Below, piece by piece: positions 12,290 through 23,990 of a stretch of 64,000 nt of DNA (its first letter is position 1; each line of letters begins with the position of its first letter). The DNA comes from Pleurodeles waltl (taxonomy: Eukaryota > Chordata > Amphibia > Caudata > Salamandridae): the NCBI RefSeq assembly GCF_031143425.1, contig NC_090448.1:537248313-537312312 (forward strand), read 5' to 3'. A program made the position numbers and the translations under genes. The notes under the pieces were generated by a model. That model was not told the origin of the DNA. It saw only the letters and a program-made list of their open reading frames with translations, and searched no databases.

Positions 12290-12746
12290 GTTGCAATATG
12301 CAGATTAAGTAGCAGGCGATGTATAATAATAGAAGTGCTATGATTTAACAAGAGCAACTCCTCAATACCAAGTGGCCAGGGTTAAAAACTAAAATTCAGA
12401 AACCCTCACCAGTGTACCTCAAATTAACCTCTCATTGAGCATCCACTCACCAGTAACATATTGATATGATTCAAAAAGCCACTGAATGAATCATGTACAA
12501 AAACTATACTCTTACCACACAGATAGATAAGACATGTATAGATATGTATAAATTGAAGGTCCCAAAGAAGGTGGACACTAATAGTTCTCTCTACCGAATT
12601 GTGTCAACGATTTTAGCTTCACAATTTACCCCCACTGATTGATTTTACACAACAAAACAGTGCATATTTGTACAGTGACACACAGTGGCAAATGTGCTAT
12701 TTTTAATGACTAATGAATTTATTTGTCAATTTTAATTCTTCAGTAG

Positions 12747-15700
12747 TGCCAGTCTTAGGGAGGTCTTCCTCTTCCCTCAAACATTTTGCCTTCTCCCCCC
12801 CTGTTTCGCATTTTTTTGTTGGCCTTAGGGCTCTACACTCTACCACTGCTAACCAGTGCTAACATGCTTGATCTCACTCCCTAAAACATGGCAAAAATGG
12901 CTTACACCTCATTGGCATATCCAATTTACTTATAAGTTCCTAATATAGTGGTATACCATACACCCAGAGCCCATTAATTATTAAATACTATTAGTGGGCC
13001 TGCAGCACTTGTTGTGCAACGCACTTACGCAGCCCTTTAAAACATGTCTTAGGCTTGACAATGCTGCCTGTGTGCAGCTTTAAACTGCTAATTCAACCTG
13101 GCAAAATAAACCCCATACCAGGCGTTAAACTCCCTTTTATTGCATATATGTTGCCTTAATGTAGGCCCTGAACAACTCATAGGGCAGGATGAATTGTATT
13201 TAAAAAGTTGGACATGTACTTTTAAGTTTTGCATGTCCTGGCAGTGACAAAACTCACTTTTAGATCGGACAGCCTTAGGGTGACTTTCCCCACAATGTTT
13301 TGCTACCTCTTCTGCTTTTCTAACCTCATTTTTGCTAGCTTTAAGTCTATGTGCACTTTAGCACTGCTAACCAGTGCTAAAGTGCTTGTGCTTTCTCCCC
13401 TAAACATGCTAACACTGGCTTATCCCCATTTGGCATATTTAATTTACTTGTAAGTCCCTAGTTAAAATGGTGCATTACATGTGCCAAGGGCCTGTAAATT
13501 AAATGCCACTTGTGGGCCTGCAGCACTGATTGTGCCACCCACTCAAATAGCCCTTTAATCATGTCTCAGGCCTGCCATTGCAGAGCTGTGTGTGCAATTT
13601 TACACCACCATGTCTATCTGGGGAAATAACCAATTTGTCAGGCCAAAACCTGCCCTTTTCATACATATGTCACCCCTAAGTTAGGCACTGAACAACCCAG
13701 CGGGCAGAGGTCATTGTATTTAAAAGGCACAATATGTATCTTTAAGTTGTAAATGTCCTGGCAGTGAAAAACTCCCAGAGTCGTTTTTCACTACAGCAAG
13801 GCCTATCTCTACCATAGGTGAACATCAGGATTACCTTATTACATTTTATACGTGCAATTCACAATTTGGAAGAGATCACATTTTCAAGTTTGGTGTCGCT
13901 GAATCACAATTTGAAATCACAAACTATGGTGAAGTCAGTTTTTAAATTGTAATTCTGAAAGGCCACTTTTGGAAAGTTGGCATTTTCTTACTTTAGTCAT
14001 TTGGTGCCTACCTCCTGTCTCTGATCACTTGTCTGGGGTGGGTGACAGCTTGGCTTTGTAAATTCACTCTAGACAATCACACATAATGGGAGCTTAGGTG
14101 TGACTTGATGGGCCATCCTAAGAGGATGGAAGAGAGGAGATGGCCACAGCCTTACTTACACCTCAATAGGCAATGCCTTGTCCTCACACAAAGGGCTGCG
14201 TGCCCCCTGTAATAAGTCTGGAACCAGGGCAGGAAAGGCAAGACCTCTGTGCACTTCAAAGGTCTGTCTATGAAGTTCCCCACTTTAAAGGCCAAACTGG
14301 GTATGAGTACTGGATCTCTGACCACATCAATTTAGTAAGTGTTTGGACCTGAGGATACCCTGCCAGAAAGAAGGGCTGCTGTGGTGCTGTGCTGCTACAA
14401 GGACTGCCACTCTGTTGGACTGATACTCTTTTGAACTCCTCCTTTGCTGTGTTGCCTGCTGCCCTCTTGCCTGTCTGGGAGTGAGCAGGACTAGACATGC
14501 ATCTCTCCAATCCAGAACCCAGAGTGACTCCAAGAGCCAGCTGACTGGTATCCTGATCTGAAGTCTCAGGGACATCAAAAAACTCCCAAGATACCTCGGC
14601 ACATGGACTCTGCCTTTTGTGAGTCTGCCCTTCCAAGTGGTGCCACCCCAGTCCTGGACCCTTGGAAGTGGACCTAAGGTGTTTGCTGCAGCCAAACCGA
14701 CGCATCATCAGGCAATCCGACGCATCGCCATCACTACATAGATCAGAATCAGCCCATCGTACCCGTTGTGTAATCGGAACCAGAGCATTGCCTCTGCTGC
14801 GGGGATCAGCTGATGCATCGCTGCTATTGCAGGAACTGGAGCATCGCCTTGGGACCTGTCGCATCTCAGAATTTATGCATTGCCTATCGCATGGAGACAA
14901 TCAACGCATCACCTCTGCTACGAGGATCGACACCCTGCATCTTTGTTGATGAGGCAACTAGGATTAAGGTACTTTTTCAGTGGGCCTCACTGGGTCCCTG
15001 TATCTGGCCTGGCTCCATCTCGGTTGGCCTGAACTTTTGACCTTGTCTAAAGTAACCAGATACCTCTGGTTGGTGTTTCTTGCTTCTAAGCGCTATTTTA
15101 CAGTTTAATCTCTAAAAACATAATTACTCAAGATCTACTTATTGGATTTTTGTTGTTTTGGTCTTGTTTTATTTATAAAACTAAGTTCTACTTTTCTAAC
15201 CAGGTGTGGTATCTTTTGTGCGGTGTTTTCAGTGTTCTTCTGTTTGAAGTGTTGCACAAATACTTTACACATTGCCTCTTAGTTAAACCTCACTGCTCTG
15301 TGCCAAGCTACCGGAGGGTGAGCACAGGTTAATTTAGGGTTGCCTGACACCCTGGCTAGGATTGTGGTTTGTGCATGAGCAGGGTGTGTACCTCTGTCAA
15401 CTAAAAACACAATTTCTAACACTCACAAATTATTTTTTCACAACTGTGAGCCCTACCTCTCCCATAGGATAATGTTGATCTACCTTATTACATTTAATAA
15501 GTTATAACTTTTGTTTGGGAGCAGGTAGAAATGTCGTGTTTGGAGTCGTAGGAATTGTAACTTCAAAATTCTCTTTAATGGCAAGGTCAGATTTTAAGTC
15601 ACAATTCAGAAAATGCCACTATTAGAAAGTTGCCATTTGTTTGTCCTTACCATATGGTGCCTGCAGCCTATTCCTGAGTCACATGACCAGGTGTAGGTGG

Positions 15701-16795
15701 CAGTTAAGCCTTTGGACAGCCACACAATAGGGGGATTGGGTGTTGGCAAGATGACCTTACCATTCACACGTTTGAATTGATATCTAAGTGTTTTGATTAG
15801 GGTCCTACATTGGCCAATCAAAGAGATTATCAAGGTCTAGAGGGTCTCCCAGGATTGGGCAATCTCCCAATTTTGACAGTTTTATGTATCATTCACCTTG
15901 CTGTCTTTTGTATTATGTATTGGAGGATGCAAATGTAAACAGCCCACATTTTCCTCTCGGTCCCCTGCCCCCTATGAAGCTATGGTGTCATTTGTTTAGG
16001 TTTGGCAGGATGAGACTTCCTGGCAGGATGCGAGGATGGAGCTGCACACTGCCCCACTTGCAATTCAAAGACACTTCCTCAGCTCACACACAAAGAACTT
16101 TACTCTAGCCCTTTGTGACTCCAGACATCCTGAGACAAGGGCAGGGAGGAAGGAAATTCGAGCCGTTTCTGTGAGGGAAACCTCCAGAAGTTTCTTCCAC
16201 TTCAAAGTTTGCACCAGGTATAAAACTAGGACCCCAGATCCACTCTTCAGTTCACATCTGAACCTGCAGAAGGGTACTCAGAGGATTGCCCTCCTGCCTG
16301 TGGCATGCTGTGTTCTTCAGAGGACTACCTTTGCTGCCCAAGAGGACTGCTCTGCAGTTGGAAGCCTGCCTTGTGCCCTCAGAGGACCACCCTACTACAC
16401 AAGACCTGCTTTTCTGCTTAAACCCAGGGCTACCAGAGTGACTCTGGTCATGGAAGACTAGATGTCCATGATTGGCGTTTTAAACTTTTAGGTGCTGTTT
16501 TTCTCTTTAAACTTTAAAAAATCATAACTTGTTGTTTTGGTGTCAAATCATTTATTAACTTTTACTCTATTATTCTAAATTGGTGAGGGGTTTTCTTGTG
16601 TTGTGTTTTCACTTTATTACTGTTTGAGTGCTACATAAATACTTTATACATTGCCTCTAAGTTATGCCTGACTGTTTTTGTGCCAAACTACCAGAGGGTT
16701 AAGCACAGGCTGATTTAGTGACTTTTGTAGTTCACTTTAACGAGGCCTGTGTGGGTTTCTTGAGAAGGGCTTACACCCCTCTCAACCGACAACTC
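12747..16795 (+). mobile_element. Old LTR split by a younger solo LTR
   Basis: The two flanks, about 12,747-13,257 and 15,427-16,795, read as one LTR of the same broad family as the element nested at 13,258-15,421. Both carry the phrases GCACTGCTAACCAGTGCTAA, TTTACTTGTAAGTCCCTA and GTCCTGGCAGTG, and both have a right-hand segment with CACAGG...TTTAG and CTACC(G/A)GAGGGT. The outer copy continues on the far side of the inserted LTR exactly where it broke off. The outer ends are diverged and no target duplication could be assigned, so both outer limits are approximate. Confidence 0.6.
13258..15421 (+). mobile_element. Nested solo LTR, 2.16 kb
   Basis: The left end is TTTTAGA (family form TGTTAGA) and the right end is TTTCTAACA. 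A perfect 5-bp direct repeat, CTCAC, flanks it at 13,253-13,257 and 15,422-15,426. It contains a CpG-bearing cluster of GACGCATC/GCATCG-type phrases at about 14,695-14,945, the counterpart of the CpG-rich core in the LTRs at 21,471, 26,423 and 33,769. It has no gag or pol. Orientation is opposite to the Gmr1-like element further right. It inserted into an older LTR of the same broad type. Confidence 0.8.
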
Positions 16796-17285
16796 AAAGG
16801 GGAGCTGCTAAGCCTTCATTAATATAAAGAAAACACCATTACACTAATATTACTCAATATCATGGAATATACTTCAGCCTGTTAACATGCACAGTGTTCT
16901 TATAATGATGTAATTTGAGATGTTCTGAGATTCCTTATGAATGCTATCTTTTAACATGCAATCATTGATATACTATGAAAGGGTTTAAGCTGTGCATGGG
17001 GAAAGCGTGAGTAATGGTTCTTATAGTATGGCTAGCAAGGTGATACAATGGAGTATGAATCTGGGTAAGTTATGGTACATTTCGATCGGAGCAGAAATTA
17101 TAAATGTAAGATAACTATGCCTGTAGGATTTCTAATGTTTGTGTAGTTTCAGTTGGTTTTGTGTAGGAAAAAGTAATAAAGTTTACCTAACCATAACTTA
17201 GCCTTAACCTTAGTTTTTTTCTTTGAATTTCAATTAAAAATAAATAAAAATAGGTCTCAAATCGTAGAGTGTATTGTTGTTTGGT
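16796..17285. other. No gene recognised
   Basis: AT-rich sequence between the LTR and the minisatellite. There is no motif, hairpin or repeat that I can support. Confidence 0.35.
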
Positions 17286-18080
17286 GGAGTGTTTTAGAGA
17301 GGAATGAAGTCAAGCATAGTGTCATAGAGTGGCATAGAAAAGAGACTAGTATCATAGTGTGGAATGGTGTAGAGTTTAGTGCCACAGAGTGGCGTATCAG
17401 AGTGTGTCAGAGTGGAGTAGAGTGGAGTCGCATACAGTGGAGTAGTGTTGTACAGTGGAGTATTGTACAGTGTCGTAGAGTGTGGTAGAATAGAGTGGCA
17501 TAGGGTGTCGTAGAGTGGAGTGGCATACATTGATGTAGAGTGTAGTGGAACAGAGGAGTATTGTGTCATACAGTAGAATGTACTAAAGATGTACTAAAGT
17601 GGCATGGGGTGGCATAGAAAGAGTTGTGTAGAGTATCGTAGAGTGGAGTAGAATGCCTTAAGAGGTGAATAGAGTGGCCTAGAGTGAAGTGAGTGCTGTA
17701 GAGTGCAGTGCCATAGAGTGGGGTACATTGTCATAGAGTAGAGGTGTGTAGAGTGTTGTAGAATGAAGTACAGCATCATATAGTATGGTAGAGTGGAGTG
17801 GCATAGAGAGGAGTGGCGTGGAGTGTCATGACATAGAGTGTTGTGGTGTAGACTGTCATGGTACGAAGTGCCTGGCATAGAGTGTTGTGGTGCAGAGCGG
17901 TATGTTGTAGAGTACATTGGAGTGGCGTAGAGTGGAGTGGTGTGTGGTACAGTAGAGTAGAATGTTAGGAGGTGGTGGAGTGGACTGGCATAAAGTGGAG
18001 TGGGATGTCATAGAGTGCAATGGTATATCGGAGTGGAGTGTGGTAGAGAGGAGAGTCGTACAGTGGGGTGTTGTGAGTTC
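17286..18080. repeat. GTAGAGTGGA-type minisatellite
   Basis: About 800 bases are made of imperfect short units such as GTAGAGTGGA, GGCATAGAGT and GTCATAGAGT in tandem. The strand asymmetry is strong (G-rich on plus, C-rich on minus). The minus-strand frames rich in His, Ser, Thr and Tyr are repeat artefacts. Confidence 0.85.
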
Positions 18081-18937
18081 CTGTGTATGCTGCTTCCACA
18101 GGCAATGAAGTAGAGGCAGCTGATTCAGGTGTGTTCGCTGCATGTGGCCTAAGTGGACTGCAATCTGAGGTCGAAGAGTTCCTCACATATGGTTGCACCA
18201 CTGCAGCGACCGGAGGATCTTTGCTGCTCCTCCTTGCCGGGTAAGTCTCAAGCCTCCGAACGATGTGGGGGGGGGGGGAGGAAGATTCAGAAATCCATCC
18301 CGCGGCCGGTTCACAGAGGTCCCCATGGAGGCTTCACTCCACTCCAGATGATGACAAGGTCACACATCTTTCTGGTCCCAAGGATTCCCTCTGGCATAAG
18401 GGGTCACTGTATCCTCAGTGTACATGGGCTCTGGTCTGATCAGTTCAGGAAAGTCCTCAGTGGCGGCACCTCTTGGGTTGCAGCTCTCCACTGCACAAGG
18501 GCTACAGCACTCACAGCATGGAAATCTTTTCATGGCAGCTCCTCCTGGCATACAGGGTAACCGGCTCCTCACTATGCTGGGCTACAGCTCAATTAGTGCA
18601 GCGATGAACAAAGTTCAATTCACTGTGGCCCTCCTCTCACATACGAGGGTCTCTGACTTTGTCATGCACAGGGAAACAATCTGATCAGTGCAACATCCCC
18701 AAAGGGAGTCCCCCTGACAGGGCTTCCCACTGGACCTTGCTCTGTCCAACACTTTCCTCTTCCTCACAGGGTATACTGGTCTTGGCAGGCAGGCAGGCAG
18801 TGGTGCTCCAGGCTCCAGGTCAGGTGATTTTGGATTCCCTGGATGTTTCCCCTCACCCAGCAGGGAGACTAGCAGGCCTTGGCCCACAGTCCTGGTCACA
18901 GGCAAAAGAACTGCAGAGCTTCTTTTCCTCACAGACT
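18081..18937. other. Unassigned stretch before the provirus
   Basis: A G run lies near 18,268-18,277. A splice-like segment, CCACAG followed about 140 bases later by GGGTAAGT, occurs at about 18,102-18,245, but its frame shows no known domain. Nothing here matches retroviral gag. It is pre-insertion flank of the provirus. Confidence 0.35.
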
Positions 18938-19590
18938 TGTAACGCTATGTGTATTTGACCACCAACTCAATCTTGACCATTGACTCCATTTTGTGCTTAA
19001 CTTCTGGTGCCGTCACAGTGGCGGCGCAGGGTTGTTTCCACACAGAGCTTGTTTTCCACACAGAACATGAAGATAATATGGGGATGTGGAAGGTAGACAT
19101 AATAGGAGAGTCTCAGGTTGGAAATGTTTTCATCAAGGAAAAGCACAGCTCTGTCTCTGGAATGCGCACTGGGGCAGGGCCCGTTCCTTTGTGTGTTTTC
19201 GACACAGACTAAGTACAGCCAGTGTTTGAATTTCATAACTGCAGTGTGGGGTGGTACTAGAATCTTCCTCTTGAGTTGTTTAAGGCATATAACACAGGGA
19301 AACATGGCATATAGAAAGGAACTCATCTGAGACACACTGCTCAGAAGTCCCATTTGGGGACGTTCTCCTGCCTCAGCCATTCAGAGTTCCTTGGCTTGGT
19401 GCTGACAAGGATGATGAATTTAACCTCTATGGTGATGCATTTTAATTCTTAATTATTTAGCTTAAATATATATATGTTGACTAAGTATATTCACTGCTGA
19501 TGTATTGCACATTTTTTGACTGCCGTTGTTTAACTACTGTGAGTATTTTGGCACATTCACATTTTTCACTGCATTTGATTTAGAAATTCA
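18938..19590 (+). repeat. Left (5') proviral LTR, 3' part missing
   Basis: It starts TGTAACGCTA and aligns by eye with the right LTR over about 640 bases, through TTCACTGCATT. It then diverges where the right LTR continues into the polyadenylation signal and U5. It lacks a segment of about 50 bases present in the right LTR near 36,366-36,420. Scattered substitutions and indels between the two copies indicate an old insertion. A weak TATA-like GCATATAACA lies at about 19,287. The flanking target duplication cannot be recognised. Confidence 0.75.
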
Positions 19591-19599
19591 CTGAAAACA

Positions 19600-19830
19600 T
19601 AAAAATGTTCAAAAGGTTCAGACCTCGTGGACACCAGCGCGGAGGCCTCTTCAATATATGGAAATCCGAAAAAGTTCACAGTTCAGCACAACACCATCAC
19701 AGGTTTGGGTGGAAAGCAAAACCCTGCTGTGAAAACAAATGTTCAAATGAAAATAGGGAGAATGCCAAAAAGAGAATACACTGCTTTGATTTTGCCCATT
19801 TTAGGGTATATTTTTGAAGTGATGTTCTGA
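19600..19830 (+). pseudogene. pol: Retroviral aspartic protease remnant
   Basis: The frame containing GTG GAC ACC AGC GCG at about 19,627 gives the aspartic protease active-site pattern D-T-S-A preceded by hydrophobic residues. A flap-like G-L-G-G follows about 25 residues later, and I-L-P-I comes near the end. It sits immediately after the truncated LTR, with no gag in between. The enzyme would normally cleave the Gag-Pol polyprotein during virion maturation. The frame is short, ends near 19,830, and cannot be expressed from an intact message. Confidence 0.7.
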
Positions 19831-19835
19831 AGGTA

Positions 19836-20640
19836 ATGACTTTATATTTGAAGGATGGTTGTTATCCATTTGGATCAAAGATATACATTTCAGTGGCAGC
19901 CGTGAGGGTGGGTCATCTGAAGATACCCTCTGTGAAGGTGCCCCCAGCAACCAAGGTGGTTCATTTGAAACAGTACCAAATCCCGGGAGAGCATGAGGAG
20001 ATAAGTAAGACCATACAGGATTTGATAGAGACAGGTGTGGTGGCTCCAGTCACCACTGAGTGGAACAATCCTTTGCGATTCGTACCCAAACCGGATGGGA
20101 GCTTTGGAATGCTGATCGATTATACAGAATTGAACAAATATATTTCCCCTTTGACTGCCGGAGTCCCTGATACCATCACTTTGATTGAAAGGATACAAAA
20201 ACATACAGGGACCTGGTATGCAACCAGTGATATTGCTAATGCTTTTTTTTCCATACCATTGGTCCCTGAGAGCCAGGAGCAATTTTATTTTTAGCACCTT
20301 GGAAGACAATTTAAAATGTAACGTATGTCTATAGGGTATATACAGAGTCTCACCATCTGCCACCGGCTGGTGGCAGAATACCTGGATGAAGTACCTGTCA
20401 TTCTAGGGGAGCATTTGTCTCATTATATCGATGATGGGATGATTCAGGAAGAAGCACAAGAACAGGTGCAGACTCAGTTGGACAGGGTCGGGGAACTTTT
20501 GTAAAGCAAAGGGTGGATGATCAATCCAGATAAGACTCAAGGATCCTCTCAAAATGTGAATTTTCTAGACATTCAGTGGAATCAGGGACATAGGGAGGCA
20601 TTGACGCAGGTAGACAAAAGATAATAAGCAGGAAACTCAG
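19836..20640 (+). pseudogene. pol: ERV-L-like reverse transcriptase remnant
   Basis: A 152-codon frame carries the N-terminal fingers and palm of RT: a primer-grip-side V-P-K-P-D-G-S-F, the L-I-D-Y-T-E-L-N-K segment, and D-I-A-N-A-F-F-S-I-P, which holds the first catalytic aspartate. A stop follows at 20,292. The palm continues in another frame with the catalytic Y-I-D-D box encoded at about 20,424-20,435. The A-N-A-F-F-S-I-P and P-E-S-Q-E-Q-F phrases are the ERV-L form and differ from gamma- or betaretroviral RT. Further stops (for example near 20,500) show that it is inactive. Confidence 0.85.
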
Positions 20641-21059
20641 CGATTCATTGGAATGTTTGGATCTTGGAGACAGCAAATCCCTCATTTGAATCAGATTTTG
20701 ACCCCTTTGTACAAAGTGATTGGAAGACACATAAGTTTGAATGGGGAGAGCAGCAGCAGTGTGCATTTGAATTGGCAAAGGAGGTGATTCAACAGGCTTT
20801 AGACTTATGACCAGTACAGGAAGGAGACATTGAGTTACATGTAACTGTTCAGGGGCAATATGCAAAGTGGAGTATGTGTCAAAACAGGGAAGAGAGAGGG
20901 TGCCCCTGGGCTTTTGGACCAAAATGTTACCAGATACTGGAGAGCGGTATACTCTCTTTGAGAAACAGTTACTACAGTGTTACTGGGCTCTAAAGGATAC
21001 TGAGCAAATGACCATACACGTAATTTGATTCTGAGACCCGAGACCCCAATAATGCAATG

Positions 21060-21470
21060 GGTAATGAGTTCACCAAAAACTCACCAAAGAGGACATGCAC
21101 AGGAAGCAAGTGTCATTAGGTGGAAATTGTAAATACGGGACAGGGTCCGAGTGGGACCAGCAGGGAACAGCAGCCCTGCATGAACAGGTGACACAGGCCC
21201 CCGTACAGGATGATGAGGTGTTGCAGGAGGTACACAAGATAAAAGAATCACCTGTGAGGTGGGGTGAGCCATTTGAATCCTTATCCCCTGAGGATAGGAA
21301 GCATGTATGGTTCACTGATGGTTCAGCCAAGTATTTGGGGGCCAAGAGACAGTGGAAGACAGTGTCATATAATCTTATAACTAAGAAGCTGCTTTCCTCT
21401 ATAGGTGAAGGGAAAAGTAGTATGCAGAATTGTATGCTGTATATCAAGCTTTAAAACAAGAATTACCTGG
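21060..21470 (+). pseudogene. pol: RNase H remnant, first part
   Basis: A frame at 21,095-21,454 encodes W-F-T-D-G-S, the first catalytic aspartate box of retroviral RNase H. A G-E-G-K-S-S segment follows, corresponding to the second acidic region of ERV-L RNase H. Coding similarity stops exactly at 21,470, where the solo LTR begins. The rest of the domain resumes at 23,811. Confidence 0.8.
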
Positions 21471-22079
21471 TGTTAGAAATGGGGTTTTTGGTTGGCAGTC
21501 AGGTTGCCCTCTGTCCAAGCAAGAACCCTCACTCTAGTCAGGGTAAGTCACACACAATCTAAAATCAGCCTGTGCTCACCCTCCGGTAGCTTGGCACGAG
21601 CAGTCAGGCTTAACTTAGAAGGCAATGTGTAAAGCATTTGTGCAATAAATCATACAACAGCATAGCATAACACCACAAAAATACACCACTCAGTGTTTAG
21701 AAAAATATATAATATTTATCTGGGTATCTTCAGGTCAAAACGATCAAAGTTGCAATATGAATTTGTAAAGATATCACTGAAAAGTGATATAAAGTGTCTT
21801 AAGTCTTTAGAAAGTAAACAAAGTCTCTTTCAAACACAAAGTACCTGGTTTCTTGTGGAAAATCTCCTCAGAGGGCCACAGGAGAGAAGGTACGTGGAAA
21901 ACTGGTGTGTGCGTCGATTTCTCCTCAGCACACACAGACTTGCGTCGTTATTTTCCACGCGGGGAGTCGTGCGTCGTTTTCCGGTGCGCGGACAGTCTCT
22001 TTCTGTGGTTCGCGGGGAGTACCAGATGTCCCGGGTCTGTGCGTGGATTTTACTGCTTGTTTTCCAGCTGCGCATCGTT

Positions 22080-22360
22080 CTGCAGGGCTGCGCGTCGAAG
22101 TTTCGATCTCACGGCAGGCATCGCGTCGATTTCTCTTGGGGAGTCGGGCGGCGTTGTCCTTGCGAGGCCGTGCGTCAAAGTTTTGATCTCACGGCAGGCG
22201 TCGCGTCGATTTCTCCTGGGAAGTCGGGTGGCGTTGTCCTTGCGAGGCCGTGCGTCAAAGTTTCGATCTCACGGCAGCCGTCGCGTCGATTTCTCCCGGG
22301 AAGTCGGGCGGCGTTGTCCTTGCAAGGCCTTGCGTCAAAGTTTCGGTCGTCCCGAAGGCG
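22080..22360. repeat. Four 80-bp CpG-rich tandem units inside the LTR
   Basis: GCGTC(G/A)AAGTTT phrases start at about 22,092, 22,172, 22,252 and 22,332, an exact 80-base period. Each is followed by GATCTCACGGCAG, CGCGTCGATTTCTC and GGCGTTGTCCTTGC. CpG density is high. The unit is probably part of the LTR regulatory core; it accounts for the long overlapping frames there. Confidence 0.9.
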
Positions 22361-22544
22361 TCGCGTCGATCAGCGTCGGTGTGCGGTGTTTTTCTTGCCG
22401 CGGAACAAGCTGTGTGTCGAAAAGTTCGGCGCACGGAGCGTCCAAGAGGAAGGGAGAAGTCTTTTTGGTCCTGAGACTTCAGGGAACAGGAGGCAAGCTC
22501 TATCCAAGCCCTTGGAGAGCACTTTTACAGCCAGACAAGAGTTC

Positions 22545-22700
22545 AGCAAGGCAGCAGGCCAACAGCAAGGCAGCAGTCCTTTGTAGAAAAGCAGACAGGT
22601 GAGTCCTTTGAACAGCCAGGCAGTTCAGCAAGGCAGCAGGCCAACAGCAAGGCAGCAGTCCTTTGTAGAAAAGCAGACAGGTGAGTCCTTTGAGCAGCCA
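22545..22700. repeat. Tandem duplication of about 76 bp in the LTR
   Basis: A block with AAGGCAGCAGGCCAACAGCA, GTCCTTTGTAGAAAAGCAGA and CAGGTGAGTCCTTTGA occurs twice in succession. Each copy contains a good splice donor-like CAGGTGAGT. Confidence 0.75.
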
Positions 22701-23810
22701 AGCAGTTCTTCTTGGCAGGATGTAGTTTCTGGTTCAGGTTTCTTCTCCAGCAAGTGTCTGATGAGGTAGGGCAGAGGCCCTGTTTTATACTAAGTTGTGC
22801 CTTTGAAGTGGGGGTGACTTCAAAGAGTGTCTAAGAAATACACCAAGCCCCCTTTCAGTTCAATCCTGTCTGCCAGAGTCCCAGTAGGGGGTGTGGCAGT
22901 CCTTTGTGTGAGGGCAGGCCCCCCCACTCTCCCAGCCCAGGAAGACCCATTCAAAATGCAGATGTATGCAAGTGAGGCTGAGTACCCTGTGTTTGGGGTG
23001 TGTCTGAGTGAATGCACAAGGAGCTGTCAACTAAACCTAGCCAGACGTGGATTGAAGGGCACAACAAGATTTTAGTGCAAAGAAATGCTCACTTTCTAAA
23101 AGTGGCATTTCTAGAATAGTAATATTAAATCCGACTTCACCAGTCAGCAGGACTTTATATTACCATTCTGGCCATACTAAATATGACCTTCCTGCTCGTT
23201 TCAGATCAGCAGCTGCCACTTCAACAGCGTATGAGGGCAGCCCCAATGTTAGCCTAGGAAGGGAGCAGGCCTCACAGTAGTGTAAAAACGAATTTAGGAG
23301 TTTTACAGTACCAGGACATATAACTACACAGGTACATGTCCTGCCTTTTACCTACACAGCACCCTGCTCTAGGGGTTACCTAGGGCACACATTAGGGATG
23401 ACTTATATGTAGAAAAAGGGGAGTTCTAGGCTTGGCATGTACTTTTAAATGCCAAGTCGGAGTGGCAGTGAAACTGCACACACAGGCCTTGCAATGGCAG
23501 GCCTGAGCCAGGGTTAAGGGGTTACTGAGGTGGGTGGCACAACCAGTGCTGCAGGCCCACTAGTAGCATTTAATCTACCTGCCCTAGGCACATGTAGTGC
23601 ACTCTACCAGGGACTTACAAGTAAATTAAATAGTCAATCATGGATAAACCAATCAGTAGTACAATTTACACAGAGAGCATATGCACTTTAGCACTGGTTA
23701 GCAGCGGTAAAGTGCCCAGAGGTCAAAAGCCAACAACAACAGGTCAGAAAAAATAGGAGGAAGGAGGCAAAAAGTTTGGGGATGTCCCTGTCAAAAAGCC
23801 AGGTCCAACA

Positions 23811-23990
23811 CCTGGGAAATGTCACATTTATACTGATTCTTGGTCTACTGCCAATGGGTTGGTTACCTGGCCTCCCACGTGCATGCACACTACTGGCAAA
23901 TACATTCCAAGGAGGGCAAAGCATTGCAGCAGAAAATTTGTGTAATGCTAGAGCAAAGTACCGTTACTGTATATCAGGTAGATGCCCACT
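23811..23990 (+). pseudogene. pol: RNase H remnant, second part
   Basis: Immediately after the duplicated CCTGG the RNase H frame resumes with Y-T-D-S-W, the third catalytic aspartate box, followed by the A-N-G-L segment of ERV-L RNase H. A later V-D-A-H-C-P-T-N segment corresponds to the conserved V-x-A-H box near the end of the domain. Frameshifts separate these pieces. Confidence 0.75.

Larger units (their letters stand above)
21471..23810 (-). mobile_element. Solo LTR inserted in proviral RNase H
   Basis: It starts TGTTAGAAAT and ends GGTCCAACA, with a perfect 5-bp duplication CCTGG at 21,466-21,470 and 23,811-23,815. At 2,340 bp it resembles the LTRs of the Gmr1-like element at 26,423-35,990 at both ends and shares the phrase GGTAGCTTGGCAC, the CpG-rich GTCGATTTCTC core, the AAAGTGGCATTT segment and the TTAGCACTGGTTAGCAG segment. 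It is read as a solo LTR left by recombination. The open frames of up to 297 codons inside (21,693-22,586 and overlaps) follow a tandem repeat and show no domain. Confidence 0.9.

Noticed and set aside
21693..22602. Open frames of 297 and 249 codons
   Set aside because: Both lie inside a solo LTR and are caused by the 80-bp CpG-rich tandem repeat, which has few stops. No domain is present.
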